DNA from: Thermodesulfobacteriota bacterium
Lineage (GTDB): Bacteria; Desulfobacterota; DSM-4660; Desulfatiglandales; Desulfatiglandaceae
Length of the DNA stretch: 6,924 nucleotides
NCBI GenBank assembly: GCA_028278625.1
Contig: JANQDY010000008.1
Location: forward strand, 1 to 6,924
Direction: 5' to 3'
Shown here: positions 1 through 6,307 of the stretch, piece after piece
Position numbering within the stretch: position 1 is the stretch's first letter
Layout of the letters: each line of letters starts with the position of its first letter
Position numbers and translations under genes: made by a program
Notes under the pieces: model-generated
Database searches by the model: none
What the model was told of the DNA's origin: nothing
Seen by the model: the letters and a program-made list of their open reading frames with translations, nothing else

Positions 1-166
1 CTCAGTCGGCATGACCATTCCTTTCCTAAAATATTTTTCGGTCACCCCGTTGATCGCCTACTCATTTGCACTGGGTAACTCAGCGGATAATCTGCTCAAG
101 TACACCAGCTATAGCGAGAAATCAGGCCACTTTTTCGGTGGCGTAACGCTTTCAATGGCATTTTAA
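1..166 (+). CDS. C-terminal end of an outer-membrane beta-barrel protein (partial)
   Basis: Reading from base 2 there are 54 sense codons and a TAA at 164-166; the 5' part lies outside the window. The last residues (GGVTLSMAF) form an amphipathic strand ending in Phe, with hydrophobic residues at -1 (F), -3 (M), -5 (L) and -7 (V). This is the established C-terminal signal by which the BAM complex recognises outer-membrane barrel proteins. The preceding residues alternate in the way of barrel strands. The gene sits 78 bp upstream of amt on the same strand. TorF/TIGR02001-type putative porins are, as I recall, often found next to amt genes, so this may be one, and the truncated protein at 6313 may be a paralogue. 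The barrel call is fairly firm; the family is a guess because only the C-terminus is visible. Confidence 0.7.
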   Translation, partial: SVGMTIPFLKYFSVTPLIAYSFALGNSADNLLKYTSYSEKSGHFFGGVTLSMAF

Positions 167-192
167 CATCGCGGACCTTTCCAAATATACCC

Positions 193-207
193 GGGCACGA
201 CCTTTGA
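193..207 (+). promoter_or_regulatory. candidate sigma-54 (-24/-12) promoter upstream of amt
   Basis: The bases GGGCACGACCTTTGA resemble the sigma-54 consensus TGGCAC-N5-TTGC. The -24 GG and the CACG that follows are intact and the 10-bp spacing to the -12 element is correct. The -12 dinucleotide is GA instead of the near-invariant GC, and the first T is G, so the match is imperfect. Transcription would start near 219, leaving a short leader before the amt ribosome-binding site. Nitrogen-controlled amt genes commonly use sigma-54, which makes the position suggestive. Co-transcription from the upstream barrel gene is an alternative. Confidence 0.3.
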
Positions 208-226
208 AGCGCTGATCAGAAGAAAG

Positions 227-233
227 AAGGAGG
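227..233 (+). promoter_or_regulatory. ribosome-binding site of amt
   Basis: AAGGAGG is a full-strength Shine-Dalgarno sequence, 11 bases before the ATG at 245. An in-frame TAG occupies 242-244, directly before that ATG, so the reading frame cannot start any further upstream. Confidence 0.8.
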
Positions 234-244
234 AAACGAGTTAG

Positions 245-1648
245 ATGGAAAATGAACTAACAGCACTAGGCATTATCTTCACGGAATTCTACTACTGGGT
301 CACCGTGGTGTTCATGTTCTTCATCCACGTGGGATTCTGTATGTACGAGGTGGGTGCGTCCCGTGAAAAGAACAAGCATCATACCCTCATGAAAAACACC
401 ATGGTCATTCCCTTGGTGAGCATCACCTTTTATTATTTCGGGTGGTGGATCTATTTTGCATGGCCAAACGGCCCCTGGATCACCGGTCCCGTACTGGCCG
501 CGCCCCACGCCGTTCCGTGGAGCGAACTCATGGCGACCCACATGGGCGGGCCGCCGGTTCAGGCAGCGCTCACGGCCGAAGATACCGCGGGCTGGGCACG
601 GATCAACGGTGTCTTCTGGGCGGCGTTTCTGCTCTTCTCATGGACCGTGGCATCCATCGTTTCCGGTGCCTGTATCGAACGAATCCGTTCCGGTGCGTTC
701 TGGATTCTCGCCGTGATGGTGGGATCCTTTACCTGGATCATCGATGCGGCATGGGGATGGCATCCGGATGGCTGGATGGTGCAACTGCTGGGGTATCATG
801 ACGCATATGCCTCGGGGGTTATTCACGCCATCGGAGGTGGCGCCTGCCTTGGCATTCTGATCAACCTGGGTCCCCGTATCGGAAAGTTCGCGCCGGACGG
901 CACACCCAGGGATATCCCCGGAAATAACATATGGCTCACCACCATCGGTCTTTTTCTCATCTTGTGCGGTTTCTGGGGTTTCTACGTTGCCTGTAACATT
1001 CCCATGTTCGATGTTCAGGCCGGCGACGGGGTCTTTTTCTCTGGCACCAACATCTACCTGGGCCCCACGACCCTTTCGGCCATCACCTTCAATTTCATCA
1101 TGAGCATGTCGGGCGGTTTCATGGCTGCCTATCTCATCAGCAAAGGCGATCCATTCTGGACCTACTCCGGATACCTGGCCGGCATCATTGCCGCATCCGC
1201 GGGCAATGACCTTTATACCCCCATTCAGGCCTTCCTGATCGGTGCCATCGGTGCCGTCTGGGCCTACAAAATGCATTACTGGGTTGAGCGGAAGTTCAAA
1301 ATCGATGATCCGGTGGGCGCTGCCTCCGTTCATGGGTACACCGGCTGGCTGGGCGTGGTCATTGCAGGGTTTATGCTCTGGGGATATCCGTCATCACCCA
1401 ACGCCGATTATGCGCACGTGAGCCCCTGGGGGAACCTCATCGGTGCCTTTATCATGTGGGGGGTTCTGGGCTTTCTGCCGGCATTCATCGTCTCCAAGTT
1501 CTTCAAGGCCATCGGCATGCTCCGGGTGCCCAAACGGGTGGAATTGATGGGTCTTGACTTTCAGTCCAATCTGGAACACGATCGGGCGGTGGCGGAAGTT
1601 CTGGCTTCGGAACGTGCGGAAGCAAAGGCGGCCGGCTATATCAAATAA
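245..1648 (+). CDS. amt: Amt-family ammonium transporter, divergent pore
   Basis: This 467-residue inner-membrane protein moves ammonium into the cell. Most of its length is hydrophobic, in line with the 11-helix Amt fold. Visible family features are the TM1-2 signature (REKN..TLMKN, 40-52), the twin histidines H194 and H363, D186 eight residues before the first His (AmtB D160), the DDP motif 354-356 before the second His, and a C-terminal LRVP...GLD segment (426-438) matching the AmtB tail. F131, W170 and F246 align by eye with the AmtB Phe gate and W148. Unusual points: C250 falls at the AmtB S219 position, Y247 at N216, and the AmtB DVFG before the second His reads GAAS here. The tail runs about 25 residues past GLD and is rich in charged residues and alanine. 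No PII gene is adjacent. Family membership is firm; ordinary ammonium specificity is inferred. Confidence 0.93.
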   Translation: MENELTALGIIFTEFYYWVTVVFMFFIHVGFCMYEVGASREKNKHHTLMKNTMVIPLVSITFYYFGWWIYFAWPNGPWITGPVLAAPHAVPWSELMATHMGGPPVQAALTAEDTAGWARINGVFWAAFLLFSWTVASIVSGACIERIRSGAFWILAVMVGSFTWIIDAAWGWHPDGWMVQLLGYHDAYASGVIHAIGGGACLGILINLGPRIGKFAPDGTPRDIPGNNIWLTTIGLFLILCGFWGFYVACNIPMFDVQAGDGVFFSGTNIYLGPTTLSAITFNFIMSMSGGFMAAYLISKGDPFWTYSGYLAGIIAASAGNDLYTPIQAFLIGAIGAVWAYKMHYWVERKFKIDDPVGAASVHGYTGWLGVVIAGFMLWGYPSSPNADYAHVSPWGNLIGAFIMWGVLGFLPAFIVSKFFKAIGMLRVPKRVELMGLDFQSNLEHDRAVAEVLASERAEAKAAGYIK

Positions 1649-1677
1649 CATGAACTGTCCGAATTATGGGGCATTAT

Positions 1678-1682
1678 GGAGG
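1678..1682 (+). promoter_or_regulatory. ribosome-binding site that fixes the start of the small membrane protein
   Basis: GGAGG lies 8 bases before the ATG at 1691. An earlier in-frame ATG at 1676 overlaps this motif and has no Shine-Dalgarno sequence of its own, so 1691 is the better start. Confidence 0.75.
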
Positions 1683-1690
1683 AATTTTCT

Positions 1691-1948
1691 ATGACAACAG
1701 GTAATTTTACAGACTGGACCGGCAATATCGCGGAATTGGGACCCGTGTATCCCTTTGTCGGATGGGAGGTTTTCTTTTTCATTATCGGCGTGGCCTTCTG
1801 GATTCTCTGGCACATTATTCAAATCAGAATGGAGAACAAGGAGCTGAGGGAGCATGCCGAAGCCCATGGCGACCGTGATTCTTTAACGGAAATCATGGCC
1901 AGGGAAACGCTCATCATTGAAAAACAGGCCAGGCGCGAAGCCGTATAG
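1691..1948 (+). CDS. small single-span membrane protein encoded directly after amt
   Basis: This is an 85-residue protein that I do not recognise as a named family. A short N-terminal part with W9 and a Pro/Gly/Trp-containing stretch leads into one strongly hydrophobic helix at about 22-45, rich in Phe, Ile and Trp. The rest (46-85) is highly charged (E, R, K, H) and likely a cytoplasmic amphipathic or coiled helix. It begins 42 bases after the amt stop, on the same strand, with its own ribosome-binding site and no terminator between, and a hairpin terminator follows it. It is therefore almost surely co-transcribed with amt and may be an accessory or regulatory subunit of the transporter, in the place often taken by GlnK. 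It bears no resemblance to PII (112 residues, soluble). The existence of the gene is well supported; the function is inference. Confidence 0.8.
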   Translation: MTTGNFTDWTGNIAELGPVYPFVGWEVFFFIIGVAFWILWHIIQIRMENKELREHAEAHGDRDSLTEIMARETLIIEKQARREAV

Positions 1949-1973
1949 CTTTTTGGAAAACCCTTTGTACCCA

Positions 1974-2004
1974 TTGCCCCGCCGCCAAAGGGCGGCCGGG
2001 GCAA
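1974..2004 (+). terminator. GC-rich hairpin terminator after the amt unit
   Basis: The arm 1974-1986 (TTGCCCCGCCGCC) pairs with 1991-2004 to give 13 base pairs with one bulged C (1997) and an AAAG loop. The sequence CTTCCCTTTT follows (2005-2014), a moderate rather than perfect U-tract. It lies 25 bases past the stop of the small membrane protein, so it should end the amt transcript. Confidence 0.7.
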
Positions 2005-2012
2005 CTTCCCTT

Positions 2013-2040
2013 TTGCGACACCCGACAGACGTCTTATATT
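2013..2040 (+). promoter_or_regulatory. candidate sigma-70 promoter for the metallophosphoesterase
   Basis: TTGCGA (2013-2018; 4 of 6 match to TTGACA) and TATATT (2035-2040; 5 of 6 match to TATAAT) are 16 bp apart. Transcription would start near 2047 and leave a leader of about 60 bases. The site comes right after the amt terminator, as expected for a new transcription unit. Found by eye only. Confidence 0.4.
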
Positions 2041-2106
2041 TGGACTCACCGTTTATGGTTCCACACTTTCAAGATAATGGTGAGACGTCGGAGTCATAGT
2101 GATTGT

Positions 2107-2886
2107 ATGCAGCGAATTGCGGTAATTTCGGACATCCACGGAAATCTTCCGGCCCTTCTTAAGGCCCTTGAGATCGTAGACCGGGCGTCGGTGGACGGCG
2201 TTTTTTCATGCGGCGACATTGTCGGTTATGGGGAATTCCCCAACGAATGCGTGGAAAAGCTGCGGGAAATGGCGTGCCCGACGGTGGCGGGGAACCACGA
2301 TTGGGCCGTGGCAGGGTTGACGGAATACAAAAACAGCCACACGGAGCGGGCAATCCTGGGCATCGAAAGGACCCGGGAAATACTTTCGGAGGAGAACTTG
2401 CGTTGGCTGCAGAACCTGCCCCTTTACCATCGGGAAAACGGGATGGAATTCGTTCATGCCTCCCTCACCAAGGCGGACCAGTGGCATTATCTCACCCGGC
2501 GCCATTCATTTACGGATTCGGCGTGGCATGACGTCCAGAACAATTTTTCCATTATGAAGGGAAGAGTCTGTTTTGTGGGGCATTCCCATCTCCCGACCAT
2601 CTTCCTTCAAAAACGGTTCGGACGCATCAAGTTCATTCATCCCAGAAGTGACAGTTTTGAGCTGAAAGGGCGGCGGGCCATCGTTGACACCGGCAGCGTC
2701 GGATTGCCCAGGGACGCTTCCGCCAGCCCGACGCTGGTGATTTACGATGCCAAAGAGCAGGTGGTTCACTTCAGACAGTTTATGGTAGAAGGCCAGAACG
2801 ATCGTCTCATCGAAACCGTGGATGAAAATCCTTCCATCTGGGGAAATGCCAAACGGCAATTGGGGCGTTTGCTGGGCGCCAACTGA
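2107..2886 (+). CDS. calcineurin-like metallophosphoesterase
   Basis: This is a 259-residue cytoplasmic two-metal phosphoesterase. The motifs come in the expected order: SDIHGN (8-13, metal ligands D9 and H11), CGDIVGYG (35-42, bridging D37), GNHD (62-65), FVHAS (115-119, H117) and GHSH (158-161, H159 and H161), then DTGSVGLPRD (194-203). The GDIVGYGxxPNEC stretch is typical of YfcE/PP2A-like proteins often annotated as protein phosphatases or ApaH-like hydrolases; the substrate cannot be read from sequence. The start at 2107 puts the first beta-strand (MQRIAVISD) at the N-terminus as usual for the family. An in-frame ATG at 2077 would add ten residues. Neither start has a strong ribosome-binding site (CGGAG at 2089-2093 is 13 bases before 2107). 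It converges with the Ser/Thr kinase gene, 3 bp away, so a role in reversing its phosphorylation is possible but unproven. Confidence 0.9.
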   Translation: MQRIAVISDIHGNLPALLKALEIVDRASVDGVFSCGDIVGYGEFPNECVEKLREMACPTVAGNHDWAVAGLTEYKNSHTERAILGIERTREILSEENLRWLQNLPLYHRENGMEFVHASLTKADQWHYLTRRHSFTDSAWHDVQNNFSIMKGRVCFVGHSHLPTIFLQKRFGRIKFIHPRSDSFELKGRRAIVDTGSVGLPRDASASPTLVIYDAKEQVVHFRQFMVEGQNDRLIETVDENPSIWGNAKRQLGRLLGAN

Positions 2887-2889
2887 AAA

Positions 2890-5058
2890 TCATCCTCTTT
2901 CCCGGCCTTTCAAATCGACGCTCATCATGGACTCGGAAACCTTGGGACGCTCGCCACTCAGCAATTCCTCCTGGACCAGGCTGTCGCCGATCTCATCCCA
3001 CCAAGCCTTTGCCGCTTCATATGTCCATTTTCCGGAATCTCGGCACCTTTCAAGTTCACGAATGAGCGCCATGGCGTCCCCGGGTCGATCATTGGGGTCC
3101 TTTGCCAGGCACTTCAGCAGAACACTCTCGAGATCAGCGGAAACGGGCTTTCCCAGGCGCTTTGAAGGTGGTTCCGGCGTATCATTGATCTGTTTTCGGC
3201 AGATATCGATGGGGCTCTTCCCTGGAAACACATCCTCTCCGGTCAGCAGAAAATAGGCAACCGCCGCCACGGAATAAAGATCTGCGCGCCCGTCGATTTC
3301 GGAAGGGTCCTGAATGGCTTCAGGTGAAAGATATTGCGGCGTGCCGGCCGGTAATTCACTGCCGGAGCCTGAAGATTCATCTCCCGTGGCAGCGTATTTA
3401 ACCAGGCCGAAATCCAGAACCTTGACCATGTCATAGTCCCCGCCACGTTCGTAAATGATAAGGTTTTCCGGCTTGATGTCCCGGTGAATCAAACCCACGT
3501 TGTGGGCCTCATTTAAAGAAGCGCAAATCTGCAGAAGAATATGAATCACCCGGGATTCGGGCAATACGCCGGTTTTATTGACCAGTGTATGCAAATTGAC
3601 GCCGGGAAGGTATTCCATGGCATAGTAAAACGTACCGTCCGGTGTACGGCCGTAATCAAAGATTCGAATGGTGTTGAGATGCGTCAACTGACTCGTGATC
3701 TGTACCTCCCGCTCAAACCGGGCAAGGGCCTCCTGATTGATTTTTTCCGGCCGCAGAATTTTCAAGGCGGTCGGCCGCCGCAGCATGGCATGCTGCGCCA
3801 GATAGACGGCACCCATGCCCCCCCTCCCCAGCTTTCGCTCCAGCGTGTACTGGCCCAGACGCTCCATGCGAAGATGGAGTGCTGAAATGATCCTGGAAGA
3901 GAAAAGAACCCCCAGAGTGGCGATGAGCAAAAGCCCGAAGAGAAGACCGAATACATACCTGAGGATCCGCAACGGCCGGAAGGCTTCGGAAACATCCAGT
4001 TCAGTCACCACACCGAATCCGTATTCCTTGAGCCAGATCCAGGCACCGATCACCGGCACCCCTCTGTAGTCCCGATACCCGTTGACATTGATGCCGTCTT
4101 CTCCGCCCACCGCACTTTTGGCCATTACGGTCAGCGGCTGTTCGGAGCGGGGCTTGGGGCGGTATCCTTCCAGCAGACTCCCGCCGGGATCCCTGATTTC
4201 CACGTTAAGAATGGAGTGGATGTGCGGGTCCTTCGACAAAAGCCCAACGTTTCGCAGCTGATCTTCAAAACGGCTCTGGGAAATCATCATCCCCTTGCCG
4301 TCAAATGCGTAGGTTTCACCGCTCATTCCGGGCCTTCCCTTGGTCAAGATACCGGTAAAGTCCCTTTCCGGCCGAATCAGAAACGCAAGCACCGCAGCGA
4401 CCACGCCCTCGGGCCCGTAGACCGGCGCAGCCACCATGATCACGGGTCGACCGGTCTTTAACGTCCCCTGATCATCCGGAATGGGCAGGTCGAATCGAAA
4501 AGGGCGCGTAATCACGGGACGGTCTGAAAGGACCTGATTCATGATATCGGGATGGTGGGGTGCAAAAGGTTTCCCCAGATAAGCCCCTTCAGAGGCCCCT
4601 AAAATGATACCTTTGCGGTTGATGATGAGAAAGTCCGCGTAACCGTGCCGACGGCACACGGGACCCAGCATCTTTTGAACTTTCCTACGGGACAAAACAT
4701 CCTTCTCCCGCTGTTGGGGGCTTTGCCCGGATGTTTTTAAACCCGCCAGATGTCGGATGGCCGTAGCAATTTCGGGCTCCTGAACCAATTCTTCCACCAC
4801 CTGTTTTTGGGAGTCCAACCAGATGACAAGGCCGGTGACATCCGCCGCCAAAATGGTCTCCAGTTTCGCGGCAAGCATGTCTTTCATGGCCTTTTCTACG
4901 GTGATGTGGGATCCCAGGCCCACAAGGACCAGCACGGCTGCAATGATCAGGGGAAACCAGAAACGGCGCTGCCGAAGCCACCGGCTATCATAAGAAACCC
5001 TCTTAAAAGAACGGCGTTTTTCAGCATCAAATTTCGGTGTTTCGCCTAGAACGGCCAT
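2890..5058 (-). CDS. membrane Ser/Thr protein kinase with extracytoplasmic Cache-like sensor
   Basis: This 722-residue protein has a basic cytoplasmic N-terminus, a first membrane helix (about 33-51), an extracytoplasmic region (about 52-365), a second helix (about 368-388), and a C-terminal Hanks-type kinase (about 404-670). The kinase is intact: glycine loop GRGGMGAV (411-418), K433, alpha-C E451, catalytic HRDIKPEN (525-532), DFG 549-551, GTPQYLSPE activation/P+1 segment (572-580) and D593. It should phosphorylate proteins on Ser/Thr. The outer region has features of a double-Cache domain, including YLGKPF (160-165) and GYRDYRGVPVIGAW (327-340) near the second helix. The ligand is unknown, and PASTA repeats are absent. 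A tail with WTYEAAKAWW (678-687) follows the kinase. An in-frame stop two codons upstream makes 5058 the earliest start, yet no good ribosome-binding site is visible. It is the last gene of a three-gene leftward cluster, 37 bp after the repeat protein. Confidence 0.92.
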   Translation of the reverse strand: MAVLGETPKFDAEKRRSFKRVSYDSRWLRQRRFWFPLIIAAVLVLVGLGSHITVEKAMKDMLAAKLETILAADVTGLVIWLDSQKQVVEELVQEPEIATAIRHLAGLKTSGQSPQQREKDVLSRRKVQKMLGPVCRRHGYADFLIINRKGIILGASEGAYLGKPFAPHHPDIMNQVLSDRPVITRPFRFDLPIPDDQGTLKTGRPVIMVAAPVYGPEGVVAAVLAFLIRPERDFTGILTKGRPGMSGETYAFDGKGMMISQSRFEDQLRNVGLLSKDPHIHSILNVEIRDPGGSLLEGYRPKPRSEQPLTVMAKSAVGGEDGINVNGYRDYRGVPVIGAWIWLKEYGFGVVTELDVSEAFRPLRILRYVFGLLFGLLLIATLGVLFSSRIISALHLRMERLGQYTLERKLGRGGMGAVYLAQHAMLRRPTALKILRPEKINQEALARFEREVQITSQLTHLNTIRIFDYGRTPDGTFYYAMEYLPGVNLHTLVNKTGVLPESRVIHILLQICASLNEAHNVGLIHRDIKPENLIIYERGGDYDMVKVLDFGLVKYAATGDESSGSGSELPAGTPQYLSPEAIQDPSEIDGRADLYSVAAVAYFLLTGEDVFPGKSPIDICRKQINDTPEPPSKRLGKPVSADLESVLLKCLAKDPNDRPGDAMALIRELERCRDSGKWTYEAAKAWWDEIGDSLVQEELLSGERPKVSESMMSVDLKGRERG

Positions 5059-5095
5059 AGACCATCACGTGGGTGTGACAGATAGAAAATAAGAA

Positions 5096-5485
5096 TCAGT
5101 TTCCGCCAGGTTTTTGTCGGTTGGGAGCCTTCCATACGGTATTTCCGATGTCGTCATAGAACACGATGCCGGCTCGACCACTCGGTTCTATCCTCACATC
5201 GGCGCGCCTTTTCCCGTTTGTATCATTTAATCCGATCCCTGGAGTATCCTCCCCCACGAATCCTATGATCAAACGGTTTTTCCCTTCACCATCCCAGATC
5301 CCCAAGGAGGGGGTTCCAAGGTTTGTGGTTCCGAGCATCGCATGTATTTTCCCCTTTTTATCAACCAGTATGAATTGCTCGGCCGACACGGCTTTGTGTG
5401 ACATCTGCATAATGACGTATCCCCCTATCACACCGCCGAAAATTCCCAAAAGCATCATCGTGATGCCTGTCTTTAGATTGATCAC
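5096..5485 (-). CDS. membrane-anchored protein with four degenerate ~23-residue repeats
   Basis: The protein has 129 residues and starts at GTG. AAAGGAG lies 8 bases upstream, and the GTG overlaps the stop of the preceding gene as GTGA, so this start is preferred over an upstream in-frame ATG at 5599. Residues 9-28 form a hydrophobic anchor, an uncleaved signal or N-terminal membrane helix. The rest should be outside the cytoplasm and consists of four repeats: 38-59, 60-82, 83-105 and 106-121. Their pattern is hydrophobic-x-D-x-x-G-K-x-R followed by a hydrophobic strand and often Gly-x-Pro (for example LVDKKGKIHAML and GLNDTNGKRRADV), the last ending WKAP. Such repeats suggest stacked beta-hairpins, perhaps a binding or oligomerisation surface. 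I recall similar unnamed proteins but no characterised function. Coupled translation with the two-span protein, and the kinase gene 37 bp downstream, suggest a shared role. Confidence 0.85.
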   Translation of the reverse strand: MINLKTGITMMLLGIFGGVIGGYVIMQMSHKAVSAEQFILVDKKGKIHAMLGTTNLGTPSLGIWDGEGKNRLIIGFVGEDTPGIGLNDTNGKRRADVRIEPSGRAGIVFYDDIGNTVWKAPNRQKPGGN

Positions 5486-5805
5486 CCGGTAAACTCCTTT
5501 CGCGAAACAGTCTCTCTCAGTGACCGCCCGGCCCACAGGCAGATTCTGAACAATTGAACGACAATATAAGGTGCCAGAACTAGCACCCATGCCATCCATA
5601 CCCCGCGCATGAGATCCATTCGGACACCACTGTAGAAACGGCTGATTGTGTAACCTTCCGGTACGGTACCGGCCAGGGTGAAAATCAGAAATGCCAATGC
5701 TGGCCCGGCCGCAAAACCGACGAAAAGAGAATAGACCAGGATTTTTCCTTCAGGAACGAATCGCCGTTTCGCTTTCTCCCAATCCAAAAAGGGTGATTTT
5801 TCCAT
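5482..5805 (-). CDS. two-span inner-membrane protein of unknown function
   Basis: This is a 107-residue protein that I do not recognise. A charged N-terminus (about 1-20) precedes two predicted membrane helices at about 22-45 and 68-90, separated by a short polar loop holding a Tyr-rich segment. The tail (91-107) is basic and charged, so both ends are probably cytoplasmic. The start at 5805 is chosen because TAGGA (5814-5818) lies 8 bases upstream; the ATG at 5811, two codons earlier, would leave only 2 bases between them. Its TGA (5484-5482) overlaps the GTG of the repeat-protein gene, indicating translational coupling. It is the first gene of the leftward cluster ending in the sensor kinase. 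It may help assemble or anchor the repeat protein, but that rests on context only. Confidence 0.78.
   Translation of the reverse strand: MEKSPFLDWEKAKRRFVPEGKILVYSLFVGFAAGPALAFLIFTLAGTVPEGYTISRFYSGVRMDLMRGVWMAWVLVLAPYIVVQLFRICLWAGRSLRETVSRKEFTG
5483..5500 (-). promoter_or_regulatory. ribosome-binding site and GTGA coupling site of the repeat protein
   Basis: On the minus strand AAAGGAG (5500-5494) is followed after 8 bases by GTG (5485-5483), whose last two bases begin the TGA of the upstream gene (5484-5482). The motif decides for a GTG start and implies re-initiation by ribosomes finishing the upstream gene. Confidence 0.75.
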
Positions 5806-5944
5806 GTTCATATTCCTACATAAAACCTCAAAATGGCCTTCCTAAATAGCGATGCTTGGCAACGAAAGGTGTCACAAAAGAAAAACGCCTATTCGCTTCA
5901 CCGCAGACGTTTCTTTTCCAACTGACCAACTTTCATCAAACAAG

Positions 5945-5973
5945 TGTATAGCATGATTAACATTTTTTAGCAA
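5945..5973 (-). promoter_or_regulatory. candidate sigma-70 promoter of the leftward three-gene cluster
   Basis: Reading the minus strand, TTGCTA (5973-5968; 4 of 6 match) and TATACA (5950-5945; 4 of 6 match) are separated by exactly 17 bp inside an AT-rich stretch. Transcription would start near 5938 and leave a leader of roughly 130 bases before the ATG at 5805. In DNA this AT-rich chance matches are common, so this is tentative. Confidence 0.33.
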
Positions 5974-6300
5974 TTTATACATTCAGGGAATTTTTTTCCC
6001 AAATCTTCAAAAGAAGCCAATCTATCAGTTTCCCTAACATCGTAGATAATCTTTTTATTTATTATAAAATCTTCCTATTTGCCTCTCACAATGATGTTGC
6101 GGACCTGACACAGAAGATTCAGTAGGAAGCATCAAGCCCATTTACTTCTACTTAAAAAATGTTTCCCCAAAGTAATTTTAGCTTTTATTTTTTCAGCCAA
6201 TATGATATCTACACCATCTTAAAAAGTGTCAATAATATTAGGTCACTCCCCTAAATCCCTTGGCTATAGGTGATTCATTTGAAGAAAATTTATTTCAAAA

Positions 6301-6307
6301 AAGGAGG
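6301..6307 (+). promoter_or_regulatory. ribosome-binding site of the right-hand outer-membrane protein
   Basis: AAGGAGG lies 5 bases before the ATG at 6313. The strong match and a textbook signal peptide directly after the ATG fix this start. Confidence 0.85.

Noticed and set aside
638..1333. A 231-codon open frame on the minus strand
   Set aside because: It lies wholly antisense to amt, its product looks like an arbitrary reading of a GC-rich gene, and amt shows clear family motifs across this stretch.
1676..1690. Earlier ATG for the small membrane protein
   Set aside because: The ATG at 1676 overlaps the GGAGG that serves the ATG at 1691 and has no upstream Shine-Dalgarno sequence.
1819..2049. 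A 76-codon minus-strand frame across the terminator region
   Set aside because: It runs through the GC-rich terminator hairpin and antisense to the small membrane protein, with no ribosome-binding site or domain-like pattern.
2027..2089. AGACGTC occurring twice (2027 and 2083) and CTCACC/GGTGAG inverted repeat (2045-2050, 2079-2084)
   Set aside because: Short matches with a long spacer in front of the phosphoesterase; possible operators but too weak to call without comparison to related sequences.
2822..3256. A 144-codon + strand frame spanning the convergent gene ends
   Set aside because: It overlaps the phosphoesterase 3' end and is antisense to the kinase; the Ser/Arg-rich composition is typical of a shadow frame and no start signal is seen.
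5486..5599. Upstream ATG extension of the repeat protein by 38 residues
   Set aside because: It would overlap the two-span protein gene by over 100 bases; the GTG at 5485 has a good ribosome-binding site and a GTGA overlap.
5986..6000. GGGAA/TTCCC hairpin with a T loop
   Set aside because: Only five base pairs in AT-rich DNA; expected by chance, and not placed at the end of any gene.
6121..6152. Imperfect hairpin (AGTAGGAAG with CTTCTACT)
   Set aside because: Short, bulged, with a 15-base loop and followed by A-rich rather than T-rich sequence, so neither a terminator nor a convincing RNA element.
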